Part shown: piece by piece, positions 48,001 to 59,188 of the stretch
Layout: each line of letters opens with the position of its first letter
How positions within the stretch are numbered: the stretch's first letter is position 1
NCBI GenBank assembly: GCA_948567375.1
Contig: OX419758.1
Coordinates: 46,639,473-46,703,472 of the forward strand
Source of the DNA: Lunularia cruciata
Taxonomy: Eukaryota; Streptophyta; Marchantiopsida; Lunulariales; Lunulariaceae
Direction of reading: 5' to 3'
DNA length: 64,000 nucleotides
Notes under the pieces: model-generated
What the model saw: only the letters and a program-made list of their open reading frames with translations
What the model was told of the DNA's origin: nothing
The model's database searches: none
Translations under genes and position numbers: made by a program

Positions 48001-48906
48001 TGAAATAATGAAACAATGAAATACAAAACCCGGAAGAACCAAAGAGTCAAAAGGCTAAAAAAAATACAAAATACATGAAACATGAGCCTAGGGCATGTGA
48101 CCAATGTGTAACAAACTGGTCTTGGAAAACATGGAATCTAGGGAAGTACATGATCGAGGTTAGTTTACATTGGACCCAATTGAATCACACCCCTTGTGCT
48201 AAGGACATCTTGAGAGCTCAAAGATGAAAGTCTCAAAACCAATTTCTCATAGAATTTGGAGATAACATCAATCAGATCCACTAAAACACCAACTTCAGTG
48301 AGTCTCTCACTTAGAGATTTCCTAAGCACCTTATCAAAGGTCTTCTTGAAATCAATAAATGCAACATAGAGAGCTCTCTCAACACCCTTAGATTTCCACC
48401 ACAAAACATGGAGTACCAATAGGTGGTGCAAAGTACTAAGCCCGATCTGAAACCTGCTTGGCACTTAGCTCAAATTTTGTACTTTTTAGCCCAAGTACTC
48501 AACCTAGACTCCAAAATTTGACCATACAACTTGGCAAATATACTACCAACTAGTATGATATGGTAATTGGTGACAAAATCTCTCTGGCCAGACTTGTGAA
48601 TATGAATTACCTTCTTTAAGCACCATCTATCTGGAAAGCCACACTTGATTGCCTCATTCAAGAGAGAAGTGAGTACGGGAATGAGATGGCTACCGCCCCA
48701 CTTCAAAAGTTCAACATATAGTGCATCAAGGTCTTCAACCTTACCATTGGCCAAATTCTTCAATTGGTACTTGACATCAGCTTCAGAGATGGTGAGAGTA
48801 GATCCAAGGCAAGGTTCCATGCTTGGAGCATCAAGGAAAAAGTACAAATCCTTCACATAATCACAAAGTTTGTTCAGGTCTAGCGATGGAGATGGGGATC
48901 TGATGG
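48001..48906 (-). mobile_element. Mosaic of LINE pieces, mostly minus strand
   Basis: 48001-48120 is a 3' UTR with tail; 48135-48178 is a plus-strand piece of the ORF2 end (GKYMIEVSLHW-like); 48179-48906 is minus-strand ORF2 from the RT core (LSSQDVLST) back to the linker (LTIRSPSPSLDLNKL). A TGA for Arg occurs at 48470-48472. At 48907 the strand switches again. The order does not match simple nested insertion. Confidence 0.7.
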
Positions 48907-49168
48907 TCAGTAGCAACCCGATACCAAGATGGTGTTCTATCAACAGTTTGTAAATCCTATGTTGGTGTATTGTGAGCAAGATTATCTCTAGGCTAGGAAT
49001 TTTTACTTCACTTAGACATGTTATTACTCAATATAGAACTAGTTCTCATAGACTAGAAGTAGAACAAGGGCGTTGGCAACAGATAGAGCACTCCATGTGA
49101 CTTTGCAAATTGTGTACTCTGAGCAAAGTTGAGGATGAGCACCATGTGTTTGTTGATTGCCCTTGTTA
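48907..49168 (+). mobile_element. LINE ORF2 C-terminal fragment
   Basis: Plus-strand codons from QQPDTKMVFYQQ to the knuckle (CTLSKVEDEHHVFVDCPC), with stops. It joins the linker segment of the next ORF2 piece directly at about 49169, so it is a deletion or rearrangement product. Confidence 0.75.
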
Positions 49169-51158
49169 GACACTACCAACAAGCTATCCAAGAGACATTC
49201 AGTTCTATGGAGTGGAGTTCTGATTTTCAACAATGTAGTGATCAATTGGTTGAACTTCTTCAATCCACATCTACTTCTTTGTTTCCAAGAGGCTCTCACA
49301 GGAAGAGACTTGGTCTCCCTTGCAATAGGTGGTATGATGCTGATTGCAAAATGGCAAGGATCAAAGCTATGGATAGGTCTCTTGATCAGATTGCACAAAA
49401 TCAGGCCTTTGTTTCATACAAAAAGTTGGTGAAGTGCAAAAAGCAAGCATTTTTGAGACTCAAGGAGGTTGAGTTGAGCACTAAACTGAGGAGCAATCCC
49501 AAGGCTTTTTGGAAGAAGGTAACCATCAGATCTCCATCTCCATTGCTGGACCTGAATGAGCTTTGTGACTATGTGAAGGATCTGTACTTTTTCCCTAATG
49601 CTCCAAGCATGGCACCTTGCCTTGGATCTGCTCTCACCATCTCTGAAGCTGATGTCAAGTACCAACTGAAGAAGTTGGCTAATGGTAAGGCTGAAGACCT
49701 TGATGGACTTTGTGTTGAACTTCTGAAGTGGGGTGGTAGCCAACTGATTTCAGTACTCACTTCTCATTTGAATGAGGCAATCAAGTGTGGCTTTCCAGAT
49801 AGATGGTGCTTCAAGAAGGTAGTTCCTATTCACAAGTCTGGCCAGAGAGATGTTGTCACCAATTACTGTACCATACTTGTTGGTAGTGTCTTTGCCAAGT
49901 TGTATGATCAAATTTTGGAGTCAATGTTGAGCACTTGGGCTGAAAAGCACAAAATTTGAGCTAAGTGGCAAGCTGGTTTCAGATCAGGCTTTAGTACTTT
50001 GGACCACCTATTGGTACTCCATGTTTTGTGGTGGAAATCCAAGGGTGTTGGGAGAGCTCTCTATGTTGCCTTTATTGATTTCAGGAAGGCCTTTGATAAG
50101 GTGCTGAGGAAATCTCTAAGTGAGAGACTCATTGAAGTGGGTGTTTCAGTTGATCTGATTGGTGCTATCTCTAGACTTTATGAGAAAGTGATTGTGAAAC
50201 TTTCATCTTTGAGCTCTCAAGATGTCCTTAGCACAATGGGTGTGATTCAAGGCTGCTCTTTATCTCCAACTTTGTTCGGAATCTTCATCAATGATCTAGA
50301 GAGTCTACTCATGGAAGCTGGAGCTACAGGTGTACAGGTTGGCTCTTTGATGATACATGCACTCCTTTATGCAGATGATGTAGTGCTTCTCTCCACAAAT
50401 CCATAGAGTTTATAGAAGCTGTTGGATTCTCTACTTTGCTTTTGCAATCAAACAAAGATGGAAGTGAACCTTGACAAGTCCAAGGTGATTGTGGTGGGTT
50501 CTAAAGGTGTCACACCTTTTTGATGGATAGCAATTGGAGCAGGTTTCTTCTTATAAGTACTTGGGCCTTGAGTTTTCTCATGACTAGAGTTTGTCTACTT
50601 GTGTGAAGATGAGAATCAATGCAGGCTTTAGAGCTTTGTATTCACTCATGAATCGCTCTAGACTTGCTCATCTTACCACATGGGAGTTGAAGAAGGTGCT
50701 GTTCAGATCTCTTGTGCAGCCGGTGGTTCTTTATGATACTTGATTTGGGGTCCGGTAACTAAGAAGACATGGTGGCAAAAGGTGGAGAAAATTCAGAAAC
50801 TATTTTTGTGTGATGAACTTGGAGTGAGGACTCAAACTCCTTATGTATTGGTGCTTGCTGAAACTGGGGTTTTGCCTCTTGAGGCTGAAGCTTTGTTCTT
50901 GGCTCTCACATATGCCACTAAGTGAGGTCCATGGAGCATGAGAGACTTCTCTACCAAGCTTTTTGTGCCACTCTATCTATTGGTTGGTATATAGATCTGA
51001 TTGCATGGGCCACAAGGTGGAATGTTTGTGAGCGACATTGGAGATTGGAGTTTATTGCACTTTGAGAAGTGATCAAGGAGCAGTTCTTACTTCACTTATG
51101 GTAGCAACCCGGTACCAAGATGGTGTTCTATCAGCAGTTTGTAAATCCTATGTTGGTG
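49169..51158 (+). mobile_element. LINE ORF2 remnant (linker, RT and thumb)
   Basis: It runs from YQQAIQETFSSMEWSS through the RT core (YADD near 50375) and thumb to FYQQFVNPMLV, where it meets a 5' UTR at about 51159. TGA for Arg at 49957-49959, further stops near 50403 and 50412, and several small indels around 50515-50750 inactivate it. Confidence 0.82.
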
Positions 51159-52137
51159 TGAGTGAGGATTTTTTGAGAGATTGAGAGAGAAGAGATTTCC
51201 CGAAGGTTCGGCATGTCATTTCTCAACACCTACCAGTCCAAACCTTGCGATCTAGGGGTTGTTAGGAGCATCTTGCCAAGGGCTTTCTATGACCACCAAG
51301 ATTGCAACATTCTGAGTTCTCTATCAAAAGTTATGGCCAATTGAATTTTTTGACATATGATCCATATTTGAGAGTTCATTTCTTCCTCATTATGAGTCCA
51401 AATGAAATGATTTTTAAAGCAGTGGATGCGCCTTGACCAGGGCTTTTGATTGATTTTAAGCAGGCTTGAAGATCACATCTCTACAAGAAGTTACAAGGAT
51501 TCAAATTCTGTCTTCTTTGGTAGATTTTAGGGTTTGAACTGAAATTTCGAATGACTGTATCTCTGCCAATACTTTTGCAAATGGAGTAATTAGGGATTCA
51601 ATAGAAGCTTCATGATGAGTGCTCTCGTTCAAGGTAAAGCTTGTGCAGTTTGGAACAATACCCAAAGAGTTTTTGAATTTTGAATCCTGAGGAAGCCATG
51701 AGGAGTTTATGTGATTGTGCAAAAATTTGGAGGGGTATTGCTCTACAGTCACAAGTGGAGATCCAGTGAAGATTGTTGCATCAGCATCTGTGCCTTACAA
51801 GCTCTCTTTCAAGGCCAAGCTTGCAGCATCTGGAGGTCTAAGCAAGTAGTGGTGACAATTCTAATTCTCATCTATTCTTCATGAAGGGTTTTTGATTTTG
51901 GAGTTTCTTTTGCAGACACTCAGATGCTTGTATCCTTTCCAATACTTGAGAAAATGGAGTAATTAGTTTCTCATTGGAAGCACCATTCCAAGAGCTTTGT
52001 TTCAAGCCAAATTTTGTGTAGTTTGGAGCAGTATACAAGGAGTTGTGGATTTTTGAATTCTCTGGAAGTTTTGAGAACTCCATGTGATAGGTCGAAAATT
52101 TGGAGAGGTATTGCTCTGCGGTCACAAGTGCAAATCC

Positions 52138-53162
52138 AATGAACAATGAACAATGAAATATAAAGCCCAAAAGACCCAAAGAGTCAAAAGGCTAGAAACA
52201 CAATACAAAACACATGAAATGTGAACCTAGGCAAGGGCCTAGGGCATCTGACCAATCTGTAACAAATTGGTCCGATGTAAACTAACCTCGGTCATGTATT
52301 TCCCTAACGCTAAAGCTTCAACCTGTAAGAGAGTTGAGAAATCACTACAAGTAATCTGATGTCTAATTATGATCAGCATGTAACAAGGGCAATCAATAAA
52401 CACATGATGCTCATCCTCAACTTTGCTCATAATACACAATTTGTAAAGTCGCATGGAGTGCTCTATTTGCTACCAACGTCCTTGTTCTACTTCTAGTCTA
52501 TGAGAACTAGTTCTATATTGAGCAATAACATGTCTAAGTGAAGTAGAAATCCTAGCCAAGAGATAATCTTGCTCACAATACACCAACATAGGATTTACAA
52601 ACTGCTGATAAAACACCATCTTGGTACCGGGCTGCTGCCATAGGCGTAGTAAGAACTGCTCCTTGATCACTTCTTGTAGTGCAATAGGCTCCAATCTCCA
52701 ATGTTGCTCAGAAACATTCCACCTTGTGGCCCATGCAATCAGATCTGTATACCAACCGACAGATACAATGGCACAAAAAGCTTGGTAGGGAAGTCTCTCA
52801 TGCTCCATGGACCTCACCTTAGTGGCATATGTGATAGCTAAAAACAAAGCTTCAGCCTCAAGAGGCAAAAACCCAATTTCAGCAAGCAGGAATACATAGG
52901 GAATACATAGGGAGTTTGAGTCCTCGCCCCAAGTTCATCACACAAAAACAATTTTTGAACTTTCTCCATCTTTTGCCACCATGTCTTCTAAGTACTTGGA
53001 CCCCAAATCTGAGCACCATAGAGAACCACCGGCTGCACAAGAGATCTGAACAACACCTTCTTCAACTCCCATGTGGTAAGGTGAGTAAGTCTAGAGTGGT
53101 TCATCAGTGAATACAAAGCTCTAAAGCATGCATTGATTCTCATCTTCACACAAGTAGACCAA
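52138..53162 (-). mobile_element. 5'-truncated LINE (N) in the 5' UTR of copy P
   Basis: It has a (TTCATTG)n tail, 3' UTR, hairpins (IGQMP form) and ORF2 back to the thumb (GWSTCVKMRINA region). A TAG for Gln occurs at 52470-52472 and a small duplication sits near 52905. Its 5' end is joined to a 100-bp GC-rich stretch that is not LINE sequence. Confidence 0.85.
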
Positions 53163-53262
53163 CCTTCACGACGCTCCCCACTAGGCCTTACGTAAACTTG
53201 ACTTTGCAGCCGGGCCGCCTCCTCGGGAGCACGTCTTGTTGAGCCCCTAGAGGACTCGACAA
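53163..53262. other. GC-rich filler DNA at the 5' junction of copy N
   Basis: 100 bp, much richer in G+C than anything nearby, between truncated copy N and the resumed 5' UTR of copy P. It ends in a short inverted repeat (CTTGTTGAG and CTCGACAAG, 53235-53263). It is not LINE sequence. Organellar or other captured DNA is possible, but I do not recognise it. Confidence 0.65.
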
Positions 53263-55114
53263 GTGATTATTGATGCATTAGAACCTATGACTTACAAGCT
53301 CTATTTCAAGTCAAAACTCGCAGCATATGGAAGTCTGAGCAAATAGTGGTGACAATTCTCATTCTATCACAACTCCCGAATCTTGGTGAGATTAGTAGTG
53401 TAAAAGAGTCCTTGAACCTAGTCAACCAAGAGATTCAAGACCTGAAGAAGAGTACTATCTCACTGTTAACATCAACCAAGGGGATGGTTGATGCTACCAA
53501 GAAAGTTGCTTCCTTGGGAACACAAGCCAGTGACATTGCTACATAAAGCGGAGGGCTCCAACAGATTGTGGACACATTAGAAGTGAAGATGAGGTCATAT
53601 GCTGAAGCTACTAAGGTGGCTCAAATCTCTTACTTGCAAGAGCATGAGGTTGAAAAGGAGAACCAACAGGTCAGATTGAAGAACTTGAGGATATCTGGTT
53701 TGCCAAAGACTGAGAAGGAAGACACCAAGGCCAAAGTGTGTGAGTTTCTTACTGATTCTTTGAGAGTCCATGATCCTCAGATTTTGCAAGCATATAGATT
53801 GGGACAACAAGGTGCACAACCAAGAAGCATTTTGGTGAGGTTGGCTCAAAAACTCAAAGGAATTCAGTGATGGCAAACAAGGCTATACAGAAGGGGCGGC
53901 GTATCCGGTTGGATCCTGATCTCACATCTCTCCAATGGCAAGCAAAGAAAGGAGAATTAGCAAAAGTGAAGGAGGCTCAACAAGAAGGTTTTGTTGCATT
54001 CTTGAGAGACAATAGAGCTGTGATCACCCAAAGGAAGTTGTCAACTACCGCATAGCAATTCCAGACCCTTAGAGTGTTGTTTTGGAATGTTCATGGTTTC
54101 ACACATACCAAGTACTCAAGCGCTTAACCTATGTGGGAAGATGCTGATCTGATCAATCTTGTGGAGACATGGGAACATGAAGGAAACACCATTCAAGACA
54201 TTGAAGGTTTCACTCTTGTCAGTTCAACTTGGAACAAGTGGAGGCAACACAAAGGAAGGGGCTCTGGAGGTATTGCTACATACATCAGATTTGGCTTTGA
54301 AAAATCAGTCTCTTTGATAGGCCAAGATTCAAGTGGACAATACCAATGGCTGAGGATTGGAGGATTTGCTACACCTTGCTTCCTTGCTGTTTGTTACTTT
54401 GCCCCATTGACATCACCAATCTACTCAAGCGGATCTCTCAACACCATGCAGACTTTCCATTCCTTAACAAAGGATGTGTTGGAATTTCAAAGTAAAGGTG
54501 CAGTACTTGTTCTTGGTGATTTCAATGTTAGGATCCAAGCCTCTCAGATCCCTGAGTTTAGTGACCTTGAGAATGTCCCTTTCCATAGCTTGATAGATCA
54601 TTCTAGTGCTTGGTCCCACTCTTCCAAAGATCTCATATCCAACTCCATGAGTGAGCACTTTTTGAGCTTTGGTACCAATTGTAGCTTGAAGATCTTGAAT
54701 GGCTTTTCTCAATTTCCAGAAACTTGTAAAAGCACACGCTTTGCTTCTGGTGGATCCAACATTGTAGATTATATGCTCACCTCACCCAATGATATACACA
54801 TTGTCTCAGATTTTGTTGTTTTAGATCCCCAACCGCAATCTGAGCATGCACCTCTATCTTGTGCCATCCTTCTTTCTTGCCTCAATAGAACCACATTACC
54901 TATTGACCATGCCCTTAGAGGAAAACTTCGTCTAGATTTTCACAAGAGAGACTTGTACCAACAAGCTATCCAAGAGAAATTGAGTTCTATGGAGTAGAGT
55001 TCTGATTTTCAACAATGAACAATGAACAATGAAATATAAAGCCTGAAAGACCCAAAGAGTCAAAAGGCTAGAAACACAATACAAAACACATGAAATGTGA
55101 GCCTAGGCAAGGGC

Positions 55115-58100
55115 CTAGGGCATCTGACCAATCTGTAACAAATTGGTCCGATGTAAACTAACTTCTGTCATGTACTTCCCTAACGCTAAAGCTTCAACCT
55201 GTAAGAGAGTAGAGAAATCACGACAAATAATCTGATGTCTAACTCTGATCAGCATGTAACTAGGGCAATCAATAAACACATGATGCTCATCCTCAACTTT
55301 GCTCATAATACACAATTTGCAAAGTTGCATGGAGTGCTCTATCTGCTACCAACGTCCTTGTTCTACTTCTAGTATATGAGAACTAGTTCTATATTGAGCA
55401 ATAACATGTTTAAGTGAAGTAGAAATCCTAGCCAAGAGATAATCTTGCTCACAATACACCAACATAGGATTTACAAATTGCTGATAGAACACCATCTTGG
55501 TACCGGGTTGCTGCCATAGGCGAAGTAAGAACTGCTCCTTGATCACTTCTCGTAGTGCAATAGGCTCCAATCTCCAATGTCGCTCAGAAACATTCCACCT
55601 AATGGCCCATGCAATCAGATCTGTATACCAACCGACAGATAGAGTGGCACAAAAAGCTTGGTAGGGAAGTCTCTCATGGTCCATGGACCTCACCTTAGTG
55701 GCATATGTGATAGCTAAAAACAAAGCTTCAGCCTCAAGAGGCAAAAACCCTGTTTCAGCAAGCAACAATACATAAGGAGTTTGAGTCCTCACCCCAAGTT
55801 CATCACACAAAAACAATTTCTGAACTTTCTCCACCTTTTGCCACCATGTCTTCTTAGTACCTGGACCCCAAATCTGAGCACCATAGAGAACCACCGGCTG
55901 CACAAGAGATCTGAACAGCACCTTCTTCAACTCCCATGTGGTAAGGTGAGCAAGTCTAGAGCGATTCATGAGTGAATACAAAGCTCTAAAGCCTGCATTG
56001 ATTCTCATCTTCACACAAGTAGACCAACTATAGTCATGAGAAAACTCAAGGCCCAAGTACTTGTAAGAAGAAACCTGCTCCAATTGCTGTCCGTCAAAAA
56101 AGATAGGTGTGACACCTTTAGAACCCACCACAATCACCTTGGACTTGTCAAGGTTCACTTCCATCTTTGTTTCATTGCAAAACAAGAGAAGAGAATCCAA
56201 TAGCTTCTGTAAACTCTGTGGGTTGGTGGAGAGAAGCACTACATCATCTGCATAAAGGAGTGCATGTATCATCAGAGAGCCAATCTGTACACCTGTAGCT
56301 CCAGCTTCCATGAGTAGACTCTCCAGATCATCGATGAAGATTCCAAATAGAGTGGGAGATAGAGAGCAGCCTTGAATCACACCCATTGTGCTAAGGACAT
56401 CTTGAGAGCTCAAAGATGAAAGTTTCACAATCATTTTCTCATAGAGTCTAGAGATAGCACCAATCAGATCAGCTGAAACACCAACTAGAGTGAGTCTCTC
56501 ACTTAGACATTTCCTAAGCACCTTATCAAAGGCCTTCCTGAAATCAATAAAGGCAACATAGAGAGCTCTCCCAACACCCTTGGATTTCCACCACAAAACA
56601 TGGAGTACCAATAAGTGATCCAAGGTGCTAAAGCCCGATCTGAAACCCGCTTGGCACTTAGCTCGAACATTGTACTTTTCAGCCCAAGTGCTCAACCTAG
56701 ACTCCAAAATTCCACCATACAACTTGGCAAAGACACTACCAACAAGTATGGTACGGTAATTGGTGACAACATCTCTCTGGCCAGACTTGTGAATAGGAAC
56801 AACCTTCTTGAAGCACCATCTATCCGGAAAGCCACACTTGATTGCCTCATTCAAATGAGAAGTGAGTACTGAAATCAGATGGCTACCGCCCCACTTCAGA
56901 AGTTCAACACATAGTCCATCAAGGTCTTCAGCCTTACCATTGGCCAACTTCTTCAATTGGTACTTGACATCAGCTTCAGAGATGGTGAGAGCAGATCCAA
57001 GGCAAGGTGCCATGCTTGGAGCATCAGGGAAAAAGTACAGATCTTTCACATAGTCACAAAGCTTGTTTAGGTCCAGCAATGGAGATGGAGATCTGATGGT
57101 TACCTTCTTCCAAAAAGCCTTAGGATTGCTCCTCAGTTCAGTGCTCAACTCAACCCCCTTGAGTCTCAAAAATGCTCGCTTTTTGCACTTCACCAACTTT
57201 CTGTATGAAACAAAGGCCTGATTTTGTGCAATCTGATCAAGAGACCTATCCATAGCTTTGATCCTTGCTATTTTGCAATCAGCATCATACCACCTATTGC
57301 AAGGGAGACCAAGTCTCTTCCTGTGGGAGCCTCTTGGAAAGAAAGTAGTTGATATAGATTGAAGAAGCTCAACCAACTGATCACTACGTTGTTGAAAATC
57401 AGAACTCCACTCCATAGAACTCAATTTCTCTTGGATAGCTTGTTGGTACAAGTCTCTCTTGTGAAAGTCTAGATGAAGTTTTCCTCTAAAGGCATGGTCA
57501 ATAGGTAATGTGGTTCTATTGAGGCAAGGAAGAAGGATGGCACAAGATAGAGGTGCATGGTCTGATTCTGGTTGAGGATCTAAAACAATAAAATCTGAGA
57601 CAAAGTGGATATCATTAGCTGAAGTGAGCATATAATCTATGGTGCTTGATCCACCAGAGGCAAAGCATGTGCTTTTACAAGTTTCTGGAAATTGAGAAAT
57701 GCCATTCAAGATCTTCAAGCTACAATTGGTACCAAAGCTCAAAAAGTGCTCACTCATGGGGTTGGACATAAGATCTTTGGAAGAGCGGGACCAAGCACTA
57801 GAATGATCTATCAAACTATGGAGAGGATCATTCTCAAGGTCACTCAAGTCAGGGATCTGAGAGGCTTGGATCCTAGCATTGAAATCACCAAGAACAAGTA
57901 TTGCACCTTTACTTTGAAACTCTAACACATCCTTTGTCAAGGAATGGAAAGGCTGCATGGTGTTGAGAACTCCACTTGAATAGATTGGTGATGTCAATGG
58001 GGCAAAGTAGCAAACAGCAATGAAGCAAGGTGTGGTAACTCCTCCAATCCTTAACCATTGGTATTGTCCATTTGAATCTTGACCTATCAAAGAGATTGAT

Positions 58101-58348
58101 TTCTCAAAGCCAAATCTGACGTAAGTAGCAATACCTCCAAAGCCCCTTCCTTTGTGTTGCCTCCGCTTGTTCCAAGTTGACCCAATAAGAGTGAAACCTT
58201 CAATGTCTTGAATGGTGTTTCCTTCATGTTCCCATGTCTCCACAAGATTGATCAGATCAGCATCATCCCACAAAGGCTTAGCGCTGGAGTACTTGGTTTG
58301 TGTGAGCCCATGTACATTCCAAAACAACACTCTAAGGGTCTGGAATTG
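55115..58348 (-). pseudogene. LINE ORF2 of copy C (endonuclease-RT), one nonsense codon
   Basis: About 1077 codons counted from the codon after the ORF1 stop. Domain order: AP endonuclease (about 1-245; FWNVHGL, LVETWEHEG, LGDFNARIQ, IDYMLTS, SDHAPLSC); linker; RT (about 480-780; KAEDLDGL, FIDFRKAFDKV, GVIQGCSLSP, HALLYADDVVLLS, KMEVNLDKSKV, YKYLGLEFS); thumb (QPVVLYGAQIWG); and zinc knuckle (CKLCIMSKVEDEHHVFIDC, about 1010). No RNase H domain is seen. The first Met codon lies after the endonuclease Asn and Glu. The only premature stop is at 55346-55348, so the endonuclease and RT domains are intact. Confidence 0.9.
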
Positions 58349-59188
58349 CTATGCAACAGCTGACAATTTCTTTTGAGTAATCACAGCTCTATTATCTCTC
58401 AAGAATGCAACAAAGCCTGCTTGTTGAGCCTCCTTCACTTTTGCTAATTCTCCCTTCTTTGCTTGCCATTGGAGAGATGTGAGATCAGGATCTAACCAGA
58501 TGCGCCGCCCCTTCAATACAGCTTTGTTTGCCATCACTAAATTCCTTTGAGTTTCTGAGCCAAACCTCACCAAAATGCTTCTTGGTTGTGCACCTTGCTG
58601 TCCCAATCTATATGCTTGCACAATTTGAGGATCATGGACTCTCAGAGAATCAGCAATAAATTCACACACTATGGCCTTGGTATCTTCCTTCTCAATCTCT
58701 GGCAAACCTGAAATCCTCAAGTTTTTCATTTTCACCAGTTGGTTCTCCTTTTCAACCTCATGCTCTTGCAAGTAAGAGATTTGAGCCACCTTAGTAGCTT
58801 TAGCATAAGACTTCATCTTCACTTCTAATGTGTCCACAATCTGTTGGAGCCCTCCGCTTTGTGTAGCAATGTCGTTGGCTTGTACTCCCAAAGATGCAAC
58901 CTTCTCAGTAGCATCCACCATCCCCTTGGTTGATGTTAACAGCGAGATAGTACTCTTCTTTAGGTCTTGAATCTCTTGGTTGACCAAGTTCAATGACTCT
59001 TTTATAGTGCTGATCTCAACCTTTACAACATCCATATCAGTCATGAGAGTACTCATGCACTGGGACATAGGTGCAAAGAAACTTCTAAGCTCTTTGTGGA
59101 AATCATTAGATTTCCTGTACATTTCAGCTAATTGTTGTTGCTTCAAGGCTATATCTGCAATGTCTTTCACCATCTTGGACTCCTCCAT
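58349..59188 (-). CDS. LINE ORF1 protein of copy C
   Basis: An intact 279-residue frame from ATG (MEESKMVKDIADIALKQQQ). It has the same domain order as copies A and B: N-terminal helix, coiled coil, RRM starting NLRISGLPEIEKED and C-terminal domain ending near DNRAVITQ. It differs from A/B at scattered positions (for example DVVKVEISTIKES), so it is a separate lineage within family 1. The stop is TAG at 58349-58351, followed in frame by CAA TTC. Confidence 0.9.
   Translation of the reverse strand: MEESKMVKDIADIALKQQQLAEMYRKSNDFHKELRSFFAPMSQCMSTLMTDMDVVKVEISTIKESLNLVNQEIQDLKKSTISLLTSTKGMVDATEKVASLGVQANDIATQSGGLQQIVDTLEVKMKSYAKATKVAQISYLQEHEVEKENQLVKMKNLRISGLPEIEKEDTKAIVCEFIADSLRVHDPQIVQAYRLGQQGAQPRSILVRFGSETQRNLVMANKAVLKGRRIWLDPDLTSLQWQAKKGELAKVKEAQQAGFVAFLRDNRAVITQKKLSAVA

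Larger units (their letters stand above)
51159..55014 (+). mobile_element. LINE copy P, internally deleted
   Basis: A 5' UTR monomer array (51159-52137, resuming 53263-53383) is joined at about 53384 to the middle of ORF1 (EISSVKESLNLVNQ), so the ORF1 start and the rest of the 5' UTR are deleted. ORF1 then continues to 54055 with one frameshift near 53860. TAG-CAA-TTC is present (54053-54061) and ORF2 runs to the linker (EKLSSME, then TAG at 54995-54997), ending at the tail of copy C. Copy N is nested in the 5' UTR. A TAA at about 54124 interrupts the first ORF2 codons. Confidence 0.8.
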
